Source: Halorubrum cibi
Lineage (GTDB): Archaea > Halobacteriota > Halobacteria > Halobacteriales > Haloferacaceae
Assembly: GCF_900182635.1 (NCBI RefSeq)
Contig: NZ_FXTD01000001.1
Span: forward strand, 434,001 to 498,000
DNA: 64,000 nt
Direction: 5' to 3'
Part shown: piece by piece, positions 50,316-59,026 of the stretch
How positions within the stretch are numbered: position 1 is the first letter of the stretch
How the letters are laid out: each line of letters opens with the position of its first letter
Notes under the pieces: model-generated
Seen by the model: the letters and a program-made list of their open reading frames with translations, nothing else
Database searches by the model: none
Told to the model about the DNA's origin: nothing
Program-made: the position numbers and the translations under genes

Positions 50316-50828
50316 ATGAGTGAAGCCGACCGAGAGGGCGCGGACGAGGCGGGAACCGAGCGGGAGGGATCCCGATCGAGCGAACGCGAACGGATCCGCG
50401 AGCGAAAACGCGAGGAACTGCGCGCGCGCCTCGAAGGCGCGTCGAACGACGGATCCGACGCCGGCGGCGGTGACGAGCGTGGCGGAGCGGACGACGAAAC
50501 CGAAACGCCGACCGAGCCGGTCGAGGTCGAGAGCGCGGAGGAGTTCCAGCGGCTCGTCGCCGACCACGACGTCGTGCTCGTGGACTGTTACGCCGACTGG
50601 TGTGGTCCGTGTCAGATGATGGAGCCGACCGTGGAGTCGCTCGCGGCGGAGACGGACGCGGTCGTCGCGAAGGTCGACGTCGACGGCCTCCCCGGACTGG
50701 CCCAGCAGCTCGGCGCTCGGGGCGTGCCGACGTTCATCGTGTACGCGAACGGCGAGCCGGTCGACCGGTTCGTCGGCGCACAGGACCGCGCCGCGCTCGA
50801 GACGGCGATCGCGAGCGGCGCGGCCTGA
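50316..50828 (+). CDS. thioredoxin with charged N-terminal extension
   Basis: 170 residues. The C-terminal 100 residues are a classical thioredoxin: DCYADWCGPCQMMEPTVESLA (CGPC at 96-99), VDVDGLPGLAQQLGARGVPTFIVYANGE with the cis-Pro, and FVGAQDR. The first 70 residues are a coiled-coil-like arginine/glutamate helix (SERERIRERKREELRARLEG) and an acidic linker, a layout common in haloarchaeal thioredoxins. Cytoplasmic disulfide reductase by family. Confidence 0.93.
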   Translation: MSEADREGADEAGTEREGSRSSERERIRERKREELRARLEGASNDGSDAGGGDERGGADDETETPTEPVEVESAEEFQRLVADHDVVLVDCYADWCGPCQMMEPTVESLAAETDAVVAKVDVDGLPGLAQQLGARGVPTFIVYANGEPVDRFVGAQDRAALETAIASGAA

Positions 50829-50948
50829 CCGTTCGCGGTCCCCCGCTAGCCACCCACGACGCCCGGCTCAACGGATCGCAGTCCTCCGATTATCCGATCT
50901 GGGATCTCGCCGCGATCGTTTATGTGCGATCGGGGCCGGAGCCGATCC

Positions 50949-52601
50949 ATGACCGCTTCAGGGGAGTACGGACGGAGAGAGTTCGGGCAGGGCGGATTGA
51001 ACGACCGGTTGAACGTCGAGGAGCTGGTCGGGGAGATCGGCCTCGACGACGACGAGATCGAGTGGCGAAAGGAGTTCCTCGGCTTCGACGAGGAGGACGT
51101 GCGTCGTCTCGAGCGGTACGAGGAGGCGTTCGCGGCGAACGCGGACCGGGTCGCCGAGGACTTCTACGAGAACCTCACGGGCCACCAGCAGACCGTCGAC
51201 GTCATCGGCCGCTCCGAGAAGGGGATCGAGCAGCTCAAGCGAACCCAGTCGGCGTACCTCGTGACGCTCGCGAACGGCGAGTACGGCGCCGACTACTTCG
51301 CGGACCGGGCGCGGATCGGCAAGATCCACGACCTGTTGGAGATGCCGATGAAACACTACCTCGGCCAGTACGGCGTCTACTACGACCTGATCCTGCCGAT
51401 CGTCGGCGACCGCCTCGTCGACTCGCTCACGGAGCGGCTGACCGGCGCGGCCACGGACGGTGGGCTGGCGGTCGCCGAGGAGGGACCGAGCGACTCGACG
51501 GCGACGCCGGCCGGAGACGCCCGGGACGACCGCGGCGGCCCCGGCGAGGGGGACGTCGAGGAGATCGTCCGTGCGGAGGTCGACGACGCCATCGAGGACG
51601 TCCTCTCGATCCTGCGGATCGTCAACCTCGACATGCAGGTCGTCACGGACACGTACATCCACTCGTACAGCCGGGAGATCGAGGCGGAGGCTCGACGGAA
51701 CGAGCGGCTGATGACCGAGGTCCACGAGGAGCTTCGCGACCCGATCGAGGACCTACAGACGTCGGCCACGGACGTCGCCGACAGCGCGGGCACCATTCGC
51801 GACGCCTCCGGGGAACAGTCCGACCGGATCCGCGAGATCGCCGCGGAGGTGGGGAACCTCTCCGCGACCGTCGAGGAGGTCGCCTCCACGGCCGACCAGG
51901 TCGAACGCGCGAGCGACCGCGCGGAGACGCTCGCGGAGAACGGTCGCGACGCCGCGGACGACGCCGCGGAGGTCATGGACGACATCGGCGAGGCGGTCGA
52001 CGGGGCCGCCGACGACGTGACGGCGCTTCAAGAGCGCGTCGGCGAGATCGACGAGTTCGTCGACGCCATCAACGGGATCGCGGAGCAGACGAACCTGCTC
52101 GCGCTCAACGCCTCCATCGAGGCCGCCCGCGCCGGCGATGCCGGCTCCGGATTCGGCGTCGTCGCCGACGAGATCAAGTCGCTCGCCGAGGAGTCCAAGC
52201 GGCACGCCGGCGACATCGAGGAGATGGTCGCCGGGATCCGATCGGACACGGAGGAGACCGTCGAGAGCCTGACGGCGGCGAACGAGCGGGTCTCCCGCGG
52301 GGTCGACCGCGTCGAGGACGCGATGGCGGACCTGACCGACATCGCCGAGGCGGTCTCGGAGACCGCCGCGGGGATCCGCGAGGTGTCCGACGTCACCGAC
52401 GACCAGGCGGCGGCCGCGGAGGAGATCGCGGCCACGGTCGACGAGGTCGTCGAGCGGTCGGCCCGCGTCACCGACGAGATCGGTGAACTGGCGGCCGCCA
52501 ACGAGCGACAGGCGCGGATGGTCGAGGAGGTCGAGACCGCCGTGACCCGGCTCTCGACCGAACGGCCCGCCGCGGCCGCCGACCGGACGGACCCGGCCTG
52601 A
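50949..52601 (+). CDS. hemAT: globin-coupled aerotaxis transducer, HemAT-like
   Basis: 550 residues. N-terminal globin-sensor domain (residues 20-170) with the proximal-His helix RIGKIHDLLEMPMKHYLGQYGVYYD, His about 126. A linker with an acidic/glycine insertion (about 170-205) leads to a signalling domain: a long coiled coil with the conserved tip EQTNLLALNASIEAARAGDAGSGFGVVADEIKSLAEES (about 379-415), which binds CheA/CheW. No transmembrane segments, so soluble. It probably steers cells by O2. A TTTATGTG TATA-like box lies about 25-32 nt before the ATG. Confidence 0.94.
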   Translation: MTASGEYGRREFGQGGLNDRLNVEELVGEIGLDDDEIEWRKEFLGFDEEDVRRLERYEEAFAANADRVAEDFYENLTGHQQTVDVIGRSEKGIEQLKRTQSAYLVTLANGEYGADYFADRARIGKIHDLLEMPMKHYLGQYGVYYDLILPIVGDRLVDSLTERLTGAATDGGLAVAEEGPSDSTATPAGDARDDRGGPGEGDVEEIVRAEVDDAIEDVLSILRIVNLDMQVVTDTYIHSYSREIEAEARRNERLMTEVHEELRDPIEDLQTSATDVADSAGTIRDASGEQSDRIREIAAEVGNLSATVEEVASTADQVERASDRAETLAENGRDAADDAAEVMDDIGEAVDGAADDVTALQERVGEIDEFVDAINGIAEQTNLLALNASIEAARAGDAGSGFGVVADEIKSLAEESKRHAGDIEEMVAGIRSDTEETVESLTAANERVSRGVDRVEDAMADLTDIAEAVSETAAGIREVSDVTDDQAAAAEEIAATVDEVVERSARVTDEIGELAAANERQARMVEEVETAVTRLSTERPAAAADRTDPA

Positions 52602-52626
52602 GAGCGGATCTCCGACGCGCCCGATC

Positions 52627-53793
52627 TCACTCGACGTGATCGAACGCGACGGCGAGGTCGTCGGCTCCGAAGAAGACGAACCGGTACCGTCCGGCGTCGA
52701 GGTCCGGACACACGCGGAGGTCGTCGTTCGGATGTTCGGCCACGAGGCCCGCCTCGTCCATCGAGAACGACCACTCGACCGTCGCTCCCGGTCGGATCGA
52801 GACGAGTTCGTCGGTGTACTCGAACCGGCCGTCGTCGCTCCCACGCACGTCCGTCCACCCCGTCTCGGTCTCGACCTCGAGGACGTACTTCGCGCGGTTG
52901 CCGACGCCGATCGGCCGCGCCGAGACGTTCGTCATCTCGATCCGGAACGCGTCGCCGCGCTCGAATCGGAGCGCCCCGTCCGGGTCGCTCGATCCGGCCG
53001 AGCCGCCGTCGTCGTACTCGGGATCCACGACCCGGAGTTCGAGTCCCGACTCCCCGTCGACGCCGCCACCGGAGCCCCAGTTCACCTCCCCCTCGTAGGC
53101 CGCGGGATGTCGCTCGAACCCCTCGTCCGGACACGAGAGCGCGGACGGGACGCTCGGTGGATCGCCGTCGGGTCGCACGAAGCCGTCGAGCGACGCCGGG
53201 TCGCGGACGCCGTCGGTCCCGGTCAACTCGGCGCGGTTCCCCCAGCCGTCGGTTATCCCGACCCGGATCGACTCCGGAAGGGGATCGGCCGTGACACGGA
53301 GGAACGCGCCGGAGTACGTGATCGCCTGCCCGCACGCGACGTCCCCGTCGTCGGCGTCGACCACGGTCGCCTCCGCGGTCAGCGTCCCGTCCTCGATGGC
53401 GACGTCCGCGAACTCGACGACGCGTTCACACGTGCTCCGGCCGACGGACTCGACGTAGGCGAGGACCGATTCGTCGAAGTCGATCTCCTCCACGAAGCCG
53501 ACCGTCTCCGGACGGGCTTCCCCGAGGAGCCACTCGGGACCGCTCCGGTCGTCGAACAGGGTACAAAAGCCCGGTCGTTCCGTTCGTCGCCACGCCGGCC
53601 CCGAGAGCGCCCCGCCGACCTGGTGGATCGCGATCTCCGGGTCCGGGTCGCTTCCGTCGGTTCCGTCGTCCGCGTCGTCGTCGTCGGATCCGGAACCGGG
53701 CTCGCCGAGACAGCCCGCGATCCCGGCGATCCCGATCGCCCCGGCGACGGCTCCGATGCCGCGAAGCGTCGACCGTCGGCTGATCCGTCTCAT
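52627..53793 (-). CDS. Tat-type lipoprotein of unknown function with Ig-like C-terminal domain
   Basis: 388 residues. Signal: SRRSTLRGIGAVAGAIGIAGIAGC with Cys28, then an acidic linker (SDDDDADDGTDGSDPDPE). A first domain (about 60-240) with several Cys (FCTLFDD, STCERVVEF, VACGQAIT) and a C-terminal domain (about 255-388) reading LRFERGDAFRIEMTNVSARPIGVGNRAKYVLEVETETGWTDV, like the bacterial immunoglobulin-like domain. No catalytic motif found. Convergent with hemAT. Confidence 0.82.
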   Translation of the reverse strand: MRRISRRSTLRGIGAVAGAIGIAGIAGCLGEPGSGSDDDDADDGTDGSDPDPEIAIHQVGGALSGPAWRRTERPGFCTLFDDRSGPEWLLGEARPETVGFVEEIDFDESVLAYVESVGRSTCERVVEFADVAIEDGTLTAEATVVDADDGDVACGQAITYSGAFLRVTADPLPESIRVGITDGWGNRAELTGTDGVRDPASLDGFVRPDGDPPSVPSALSCPDEGFERHPAAYEGEVNWGSGGGVDGESGLELRVVDPEYDDGGSAGSSDPDGALRFERGDAFRIEMTNVSARPIGVGNRAKYVLEVETETGWTDVRGSDDGRFEYTDELVSIRPGATVEWSFSMDEAGLVAEHPNDDLRVCPDLDAGRYRFVFFGADDLAVAFDHVE

Positions 53794-53871
53794 GCCCGAG
53801 GCTACGCCGGTCCCGGATAAGGGCTTCGTGGAGGCACAAACGACTCTCTGTGCTATCCCGTCGGCGTCGGG

Positions 53872-54969
53872 CTAAGGTCGGCCGAACACCCGATCCAGTT
53901 CCGCCCGCTCGACGCCGGCGGCCAGTCCGAGCGCCAGCCCGACGCGGGCCTTCGCGGCCGGGAGGTCGTCGGCAAAGACGACGCCGTGGTCCCCGAGCGT
54001 GACCGCCCCGCCCGGCGTGCCGTACACCGGTTCGGTCGGGCCGGCGGGTCGCCCGGCGACCACCACGGGGACCTCCTCGACGGCCTCCGCGACGGCGTCG
54101 CCGATCGCGGCCGTGGCGTTCCCGAGGCCGGTGCCCTCGATCACGATCCCGCCCACGTCGGCCGCGAGGGCGCGCTCGATCCCCGCCGCAGTGGCTCCCG
54201 TCCCCGAATGGATCACGGGGACCTCGGGAACGCGGTCGGCCGCCGCGACCGGATCCGACGGGTCGATCGGCCCCTCCGGCCCGCAGAGGGGGTCGATCGC
54301 GACGCGTCGTCGCGGCTCCCGGACGATCTCGGACGCCGCGCGGGTGAACGTCGCGACCGGCGCGGTCGCCGGCGAGGTCATCGTCGAGAGCGCGTTGCTG
54401 TGGGACTTCACGACGTCGCGGCCGGCGTGTAGCTCGTCGTCGAACCCGACGTGGACGCCGTCCGCGAACCGGTCGTCAGCCGCCGCCCGCACCGCGAGCG
54501 TCAGGTTCGCCGGCACGTCGCTCGAGGGCTCGTCGAGGCGACGCTGTGCGCCCGTCACCACGACCGGTGCGGGCAGGTCCGTCAGCACGTCGAGCGCGTA
54601 GGCGGTGTCCGAGAGCGTGTCGGTGCCGTGGGTGACGACGACCCCGTCCGCGCCCTCCTCGATCGCCTCCCGGGCCGCGGCCGCGGTCGCGAACACGTCC
54701 CGCCAGCGCACGTCGAACCCCGGCTGTGAACACGCTTCGCGGGCCGACACCGTCGCGTACCGCTCGACGCCCGGAACCGCCTCGACGAGGTCGGCTCCCG
54801 TCTTCGCCGGCGCGGCGCCGTCGTCTCCCGGCTCCGACGCGATCGTCCCGCCGCAGGCGACGACGCACACGTGCGGTCGGTCCCCCTCTTCGCGCTCGTT
54901 CTCCCCGACCTCGCACTCGTTCTCTCCGGCCCCGCGCTCGCTCTCCACTTCGACCTCGTCGCGTGTCAT
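53872..54969 (-). CDS. L-asparaginase (type I/II)
   Basis: 365 residues. N-terminal nucleophile region VCVVACGGTIASEPGDD, second catalytic motif GVVVTHGTDTLSDTAYAL, and the C-terminal ATAAGIERALAADVGGIVIEGTGLGNAT dimer region. It hydrolyses asparagine to aspartate and ammonia. An acidic N-terminal extension of 25 residues (EVESERGAGENECEVGENE) repeats a GENE-like unit and is of unclear meaning. Start MTRDEVEVE at 54969. Cytoplasmic, as no signal is visible. Confidence 0.93.
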   Translation of the reverse strand: MTRDEVEVESERGAGENECEVGENEREEGDRPHVCVVACGGTIASEPGDDGAAPAKTGADLVEAVPGVERYATVSAREACSQPGFDVRWRDVFATAAAAREAIEEGADGVVVTHGTDTLSDTAYALDVLTDLPAPVVVTGAQRRLDEPSSDVPANLTLAVRAAADDRFADGVHVGFDDELHAGRDVVKSHSNALSTMTSPATAPVATFTRAASEIVREPRRRVAIDPLCGPEGPIDPSDPVAAADRVPEVPVIHSGTGATAAGIERALAADVGGIVIEGTGLGNATAAIGDAVAEAVEEVPVVVAGRPAGPTEPVYGTPGGAVTLGDHGVVFADDLPAAKARVGLALGLAAGVERAELDRVFGRP

Positions 54970-55284
54970 GGCCGACGGTGGCCGCGGCAGGGGTAAATCG
55001 CTTCGCCCCTCGGCAGCCGAGTTCCGATCCGGCGTCGGCGGTCGGCTCCGCTCCCCGCTCGACGGGCGGACCTCGATCCGTCCTCGAGGGCCTCGGTTCG
55101 ACTCGGATCGCCCGGGAGTTGGTATCGGCACGTCAGCTATTGAAAAAATATCCAGAGGGCGTTCTAAACTTTTTAGGAGTCTCTGAGGCAGTTTTAAAAC
55201 GTCGCGAAACCCGATACAAGGTGTGAATTACGCCGAACCCTCGGCGGGCTATATGTGGGTACCGCCCCTCGTCCCAGTCGTCAG
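54970..55284. other. 315-nt divergent intergenic region
   Basis: Between asparaginase (minus) and the 55285 gene (plus). A GC-rich half next to asparaginase, then an AT-rich 100 nt (55130-55225) containing runs such as GAAAAAATATCC and CTTTTTAGG, and a TATA-like GCTATATGT at 55249-55257 serving the plus-strand gene. No gene seen. Confidence 0.5.
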
Positions 55285-55626
55285 ATGTCCACCCGTGTCC
55301 CCCTCAACCGACTCGCCTTCGACCTCCCGCTCGCGGACCGGATGGTTCACGCGGTCCGCGCCGTCGCGTTCTGGGTCGCGATCGTCCTCCCGATCGGCTA
55401 CCCGTTCCTGCTTTCCGCGGGACTCGACGGGACGAACGGTCTGTACTTCGTTGGGCTGCTGGCCGCGAACGCGGTCGCGCTCAAGATCGGCCACGACTAC
55501 GACCCCGGCTCGTCCGACGCCCGCGGCGTGACGGACCGTCCCGATCGCGGCGACGCTCCGAGCGCGTCGGACACGCGTCGGCGCGCCACCGACGCCCGGA
55601 GACGATCCGACGACGTCGACGCCTGA
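55285..55626 (+). CDS. small two-helix membrane protein
   Basis: 113 residues: N-terminal amphipathic RLAFDLPLADRMVHAVRAV, helices FWVAIVLPIGYPFLLSAGL and LYFVGLLAANAVALKIG, then a hydrophilic arginine/aspartate tail with repeated RRxTD-like units (DTRRRATDARRRSDD). No known domain. Start MSTRVPLN preferred because the longer frame begins before the likely transcription start. Confidence 0.72.
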   Translation: MSTRVPLNRLAFDLPLADRMVHAVRAVAFWVAIVLPIGYPFLLSAGLDGTNGLYFVGLLAANAVALKIGHDYDPGSSDARGVTDRPDRGDAPSASDTRRRATDARRRSDDVDA

Positions 55627-55794
55627 TCCGGGACCGACCGGACCCGATCGCGACCCGACCGGCGACGCCGCCCTCCCGTCGTCCGCCCTCAGTCGACTCT
55701 TTCCGCCCTCCGTCTCCCACCCGCGATCGGCTCCCGATCGGCTCTCGGTCGGCATCTCGAAGCGCTTACCCACCCGCCGACCCGAGCGTGTGCC

Positions 55795-57471
55795 ATGACC
55801 GACGCGACGCGGGTCGAGTGGCGCGAGTGGGGCCGCGAGGCGTTCGCCGAGGCCGACGAGCGGGACCGACCGGTGCTCCTCTCGCTTTCGGCCACCTGGT
55901 GTGAGGGCTGTCACGAGATGGACGCGACCACCTACGCCGAGCCGCGGGTCGCCGCCAACGTGAACGAGTGGTTCGTCCCGGTCCGGGTCGACGTCGACCG
56001 CCGCCCGCGCGTCCGCGAGCGGTACAACATGGGCGGGTTCCCGACGACCGCCTTCCTCACGCCCGACGGCGAGCTGCTCACCGGCGCGGGCTACCTCGGC
56101 GTCGACGGGATGCGCCAGGTGCTCGAGTCCGTCCACCGGATGTGGGACGACGAGGGCCGCGAGGCCGGCCGGATCCCGCGCGCGCTGAACGGCGACCGGC
56201 CGCCGGCCGGCGAGCTCTCCGAGGCGGTCGAGAGCCACCTCGCCGGCCAGCTCGAGAACAAGTACGACGCGGAGTACGCCGGCTGGGGAACCGACGCGAA
56301 GTTCCCGCTCCCCCGCACCGTCGAGTTCGCGCTGAAGCGCGACCGCGACCGCGCGCTCCGCACCCTCGACGCGGTCCGCGACCACCTCGCCGACGAGGTC
56401 GACGGCGGCTTCTTCCGGTTCGCCGGCGAGCGCGACTGGAGCGACGTGGCCTACGAGAAGCCGGCGGACGCGAACGCGGCGGTGACGCGGGCGTTCGCCA
56501 ACGCGTACCTCTACACCGGCGAGGAGGTCTACCGCGAGCCCGCCGCGGCGGCCGTCGAGTTCCTCACCGACGACCTCTGGACCGGCTACGGCGTCGGCGG
56601 GAGCCTCGGACCGGGGCTCGGCCGAGCCTACTACGCCGCGCCCGCCGAGGAGCGGGCGGAGCTCGACTCGCCCCGACGCGACCTCACCGTCCTCGCCGGC
56701 GCGAACGCGCTCGCGGCCGACGCGCTGTTGGCGTTCGCGGCGTACACCGACGACGATCGGTCCCGCGAGTACGCCGAACGGGTCCTCGACGGGCTCGAGC
56801 GCGACCTGGTCGACCCCGACTCCGGCGTCGTGACCCACTACCGACCGGCGGGAGGTGACGACGGGGCCGGCGACGACGCCCCGGAGGACCTCCTCGAGGA
56901 CGTCTCGCGCGTCGTGGGAGCGTACGTCCGCGCCGCGGGCGTGCTCGGAGAGGGAGCCGACGTCGCCCGCGCGGTCGCCGACCGAGCGATCGAGGAACTC
57001 CACGTCGACGGCTCGTTCGTGGACGGACCGCGTTCGGGTGCCGGGCTGCTCGATCGCCCCTTCAGACCGCTCGACGGCAACGTGGAACTGGCGTCCGCGC
57101 TCGTCGACCTCGCGGCGCTCACCGGTGAGGACCGCTACCGAGAGGTCGCCCGCGAGACCGCCGAGTCGTTCGCGGGCGCGACCGACCGGCTCGGAGTTCA
57201 AGTGGCGGGGTACGGCAGTCTCGTCGGGCGGCTGCTCCGCGGGACGACCGTCATCGCCGTCGGCACCGAGCCCCGAAGCGACCTACACCGGGCGGCCTGG
57301 CGGGTCGCCGACCACGAGAAGGTCGTCGTCCCGAACGCCCACCGCGAGGACGCGCCCGCGCCGCGAACCGTTCCCGAGGGATCGGCCGTCGTGATCGCCA
57401 GCGACGACGTCTCCGCCCCCGCGACAACGCCGGACGAGTTGATGGCCCGCGTCGCCGAGACGGTCGAGTGA
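55795..57471 (+). CDS. DUF255/YyaL-type thioredoxin-fold protein
   Basis: 558 residues. The N-terminal 150 residues are a thioredoxin-like DUF255 domain with SATWCEGCHEMDATTY (CEGC near 36-39), RVDVDRRPRVRERYNMGGFPTTAFLTPDG (cis-Pro). The rest is a six-hairpin glycosidase-like toroid (LPRTVEFALKRDRDRALR...GGFFRFAGERDWSDVAYEKPADANA). YyaL homologues are widespread; a redox or sugar-related role is suggested by domains but none is established. The catalytic carboxylates of true glycosidases are not obvious. Confidence 0.92.
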   Translation: MTDATRVEWREWGREAFAEADERDRPVLLSLSATWCEGCHEMDATTYAEPRVAANVNEWFVPVRVDVDRRPRVRERYNMGGFPTTAFLTPDGELLTGAGYLGVDGMRQVLESVHRMWDDEGREAGRIPRALNGDRPPAGELSEAVESHLAGQLENKYDAEYAGWGTDAKFPLPRTVEFALKRDRDRALRTLDAVRDHLADEVDGGFFRFAGERDWSDVAYEKPADANAAVTRAFANAYLYTGEEVYREPAAAAVEFLTDDLWTGYGVGGSLGPGLGRAYYAAPAEERAELDSPRRDLTVLAGANALAADALLAFAAYTDDDRSREYAERVLDGLERDLVDPDSGVVTHYRPAGGDDGAGDDAPEDLLEDVSRVVGAYVRAAGVLGEGADVARAVADRAIEELHVDGSFVDGPRSGAGLLDRPFRPLDGNVELASALVDLAALTGEDRYREVARETAESFAGATDRLGVQVAGYGSLVGRLLRGTTVIAVGTEPRSDLHRAAWRVADHEKVVVPNAHREDAPAPRTVPEGSAVVIASDDVSAPATTPDELMARVAETVE

Positions 57472-57577
57472 TCCCGCTCAACGGCCGTCTCCGAGGTCTC
57501 GTACGAGTACCGGTCCGCCCGCTTCCGTGCCATCCGTGGCGGCTCAGTCCTCCAGAACGCCCGTAAACGTCCGACGC

Positions 57578-57586
57578 GTTTATACC
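57578..57586 (+). promoter_or_regulatory. TATA box of the TrmB-type gene
   Basis: GTTTATACC, 22-30 nt before the ATG at 57608; leaderless transcript expected. Confidence 0.65.
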
Positions 57587-57607
57587 GATACCGCGACATC
57601 GTGGGAT

Positions 57608-58414
57608 ATGACATCCCTTCGTGACCTCGGTCTCTCCGAGTACGAGGCCCGTGCGTACCGCGCCCTGCTGCGGACCGGACCGACGACGGCGAAGGACCTC
57701 TCGCGGGCCAGCGAGGTTCCGATGGGCCGGATATACGACGTCCTCAACAGCCTCGAGAGTCACGACCTCGTCCGAAGTCAGGCGGCGAGCCGCCCGAAGA
57801 AGTACGTCGGCGTCGAGCCGGACGCCGCGCTCGACCGGCTGCTCGAGGAGAAACAGCGTGAACTCGAGGCGAAGGCCGAACAGTACGCGTCGGTCGTCGA
57901 GGAGCTGTCGAGTGAACTCGACGCGACCGACCCCGTCGACGGAGAGTTCTGGACGGCCGCCGTCGGCGCGGAGGACGCCACGGACCTCCTGTTGGAGCGG
58001 ATCGCGGCGGCCGAGCGACGGATGGTCGTCGTCGCCGGCGCGCCCGCGACCGGCTTCGACCTCGGCACGGTCGGCGAGCGGGTGACCGCGGAGCTGGAGG
58101 CGGCACTCGACCGCGGCGTCGAGATCCGGGTGTTGCTCTCGCCGGAGACGGTCGACGCGCTCCCGCGGAACGTCGGCCGCCGGTACACCGCCGAGCTCGC
58201 CGATAACGAGGGGTTCTCGGTCCGGACGACGCCGGGCGTCGACGGGACGTTCAACGTCTTCGACGGGCTCGAGGTGTGTATCGAGGTACCACACCCGCTC
58301 TCGGGTGAGGAGCCCTTCGCGATGATCGACATCAAGGACGCCGAGTTCGCCGCCAGCGTCAGCGAGGAGTTCGAGCCGCGGTGGGCGGAGGCGGAGTCGC
58401 TCTCCTTCGGGTAG
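57608..58414 (+). CDS. TrmB-family transcriptional regulator
   Basis: 268 residues. Winged helix LRDLGLSEYEARAYRALLRTGPTTAKDLSRASEVPMGRIYDVLNSLESHDLVRSQ (residues 3-57), then the linker coiled coil LDRLLEEKQRELEAKAEQYASVVEELSSEL and a C-terminal phospholipase D-like ligand domain (about 105-268) with AERRMVVVAGAPATGFD and VEIRVLLSPETVDALP. TrmB proteins sense sugars; ligand unknown here. The first 57 residues fix the start. Confidence 0.92.
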   Translation: MTSLRDLGLSEYEARAYRALLRTGPTTAKDLSRASEVPMGRIYDVLNSLESHDLVRSQAASRPKKYVGVEPDAALDRLLEEKQRELEAKAEQYASVVEELSSELDATDPVDGEFWTAAVGAEDATDLLLERIAAAERRMVVVAGAPATGFDLGTVGERVTAELEAALDRGVEIRVLLSPETVDALPRNVGRRYTAELADNEGFSVRTTPGVDGTFNVFDGLEVCIEVPHPLSGEEPFAMIDIKDAEFAASVSEEFEPRWAEAESLSFG

Positions 58415-58430
58415 TCCCCCGAAAACGGCC

Positions 58431-58676
58431 TCAGCGGTCGGAGGTATCGCGGTCGACGAGCGGGGAGTCGGCGTTGGCACACTCGGGTCGGCCGCACACG
58501 CCCGCGTCCTCGCCCGCGCGCTCGACGCCCGGGGAGAGCGACTCTATCCGCCAGTCGACGACGTGGCCCGTGTCGGCCTCGTGGTCCGCGAGCGTCTCCC
58601 TCGCCGACCGGAGCCGGTCGTGTGTCGCCTCGAAGCGACAGTCCGTACAGCGGACGACGACGCGCGTTCGGTCCAT
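58431..58676 (-). CDS. small haloarchaeal zinc-finger-like protein
   Basis: 81 residues: VVVRCTDCRFEATHDRLRSARETLADHEADTGHVVDW is a C-x-x-C...H-x-x-x-x-x-H zinc-finger-like unit, followed by a C-terminal VCGRPECANAD with a further cysteine pair. Similar to unannotated haloarchaeal zinc-finger proteins. Convergent with the TrmB gene (stops 17 nt apart). Start MDRTRVVVRCTDC at 58676. Confidence 0.75.
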   Translation of the reverse strand: MDRTRVVVRCTDCRFEATHDRLRSARETLADHEADTGHVVDWRIESLSPGVERAGEDAGVCGRPECANADSPLVDRDTSDR

Positions 58677-58755
58677 ATCGAATCGAGGGAAGAGACGGGC
58701 AAAACCGCTCCGATCGCGGGATCGGCGCGGGTCGCCCCGACCCGTCGGACCGTTT

Positions 58756-58826
58756 GCGTTCGTCCGCTTCAGTTCGTCCGCGTTCGTCCGCTTCAGTTCG
58801 TCCGCGTTCGTCCGCGTCAGTCCGTC
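58756..58826. repeat. three 24-nt tandem repeats ending in the cbaE-like gene
   Basis: Exact copies at 58756-58779 and 58780-58803 contain GCGTTCGTCCGCTTCAGTTC; a third, imperfect copy at 58804-58826 overlaps the stop codon and last codons of the 58817 gene. Confidence 0.75.
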
Positions 58827-59026
58827 TCGTCGGCTTCGGTCCGCCAGCCGCCGGTGAGTATCACTACCCAGACCGCCGCCCCGGCGAGAACGAACACCCC
58901 GGCCAGGTACGGGACGATCGGGAGGCTGAGTCCGAGGGCGTCGAGCACCGTCCGGAGCTCGTAGACGATGACGCCGACGATAGCGAGGCCGACGAGCAGT
59001 CCGCCGCGGGTGACGTCGACGCTCAT
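58817..59026 (-). CDS. cbaE: small two-helix subunit of ba3-type oxidase (CbaE-like)
   Basis: 69 residues: MSVDVTRGGLLVGLAIVGVIVYELRTVLDALGLSLPIVPYLAGVFVLAGAAVWVVIL forms two transmembrane helices with a short tail. It overlaps the subunit I stop by 4 nt, so it is the last gene of the operon. The position matches cbaE in the ba3 cluster of Natronomonas pharaonis; the assignment rests on order and topology. Confidence 0.72.
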   Translation of the reverse strand: MSVDVTRGGLLVGLAIVGVIVYELRTVLDALGLSLPIVPYLAGVFVLAGAAVWVVILTGGWRTEADETD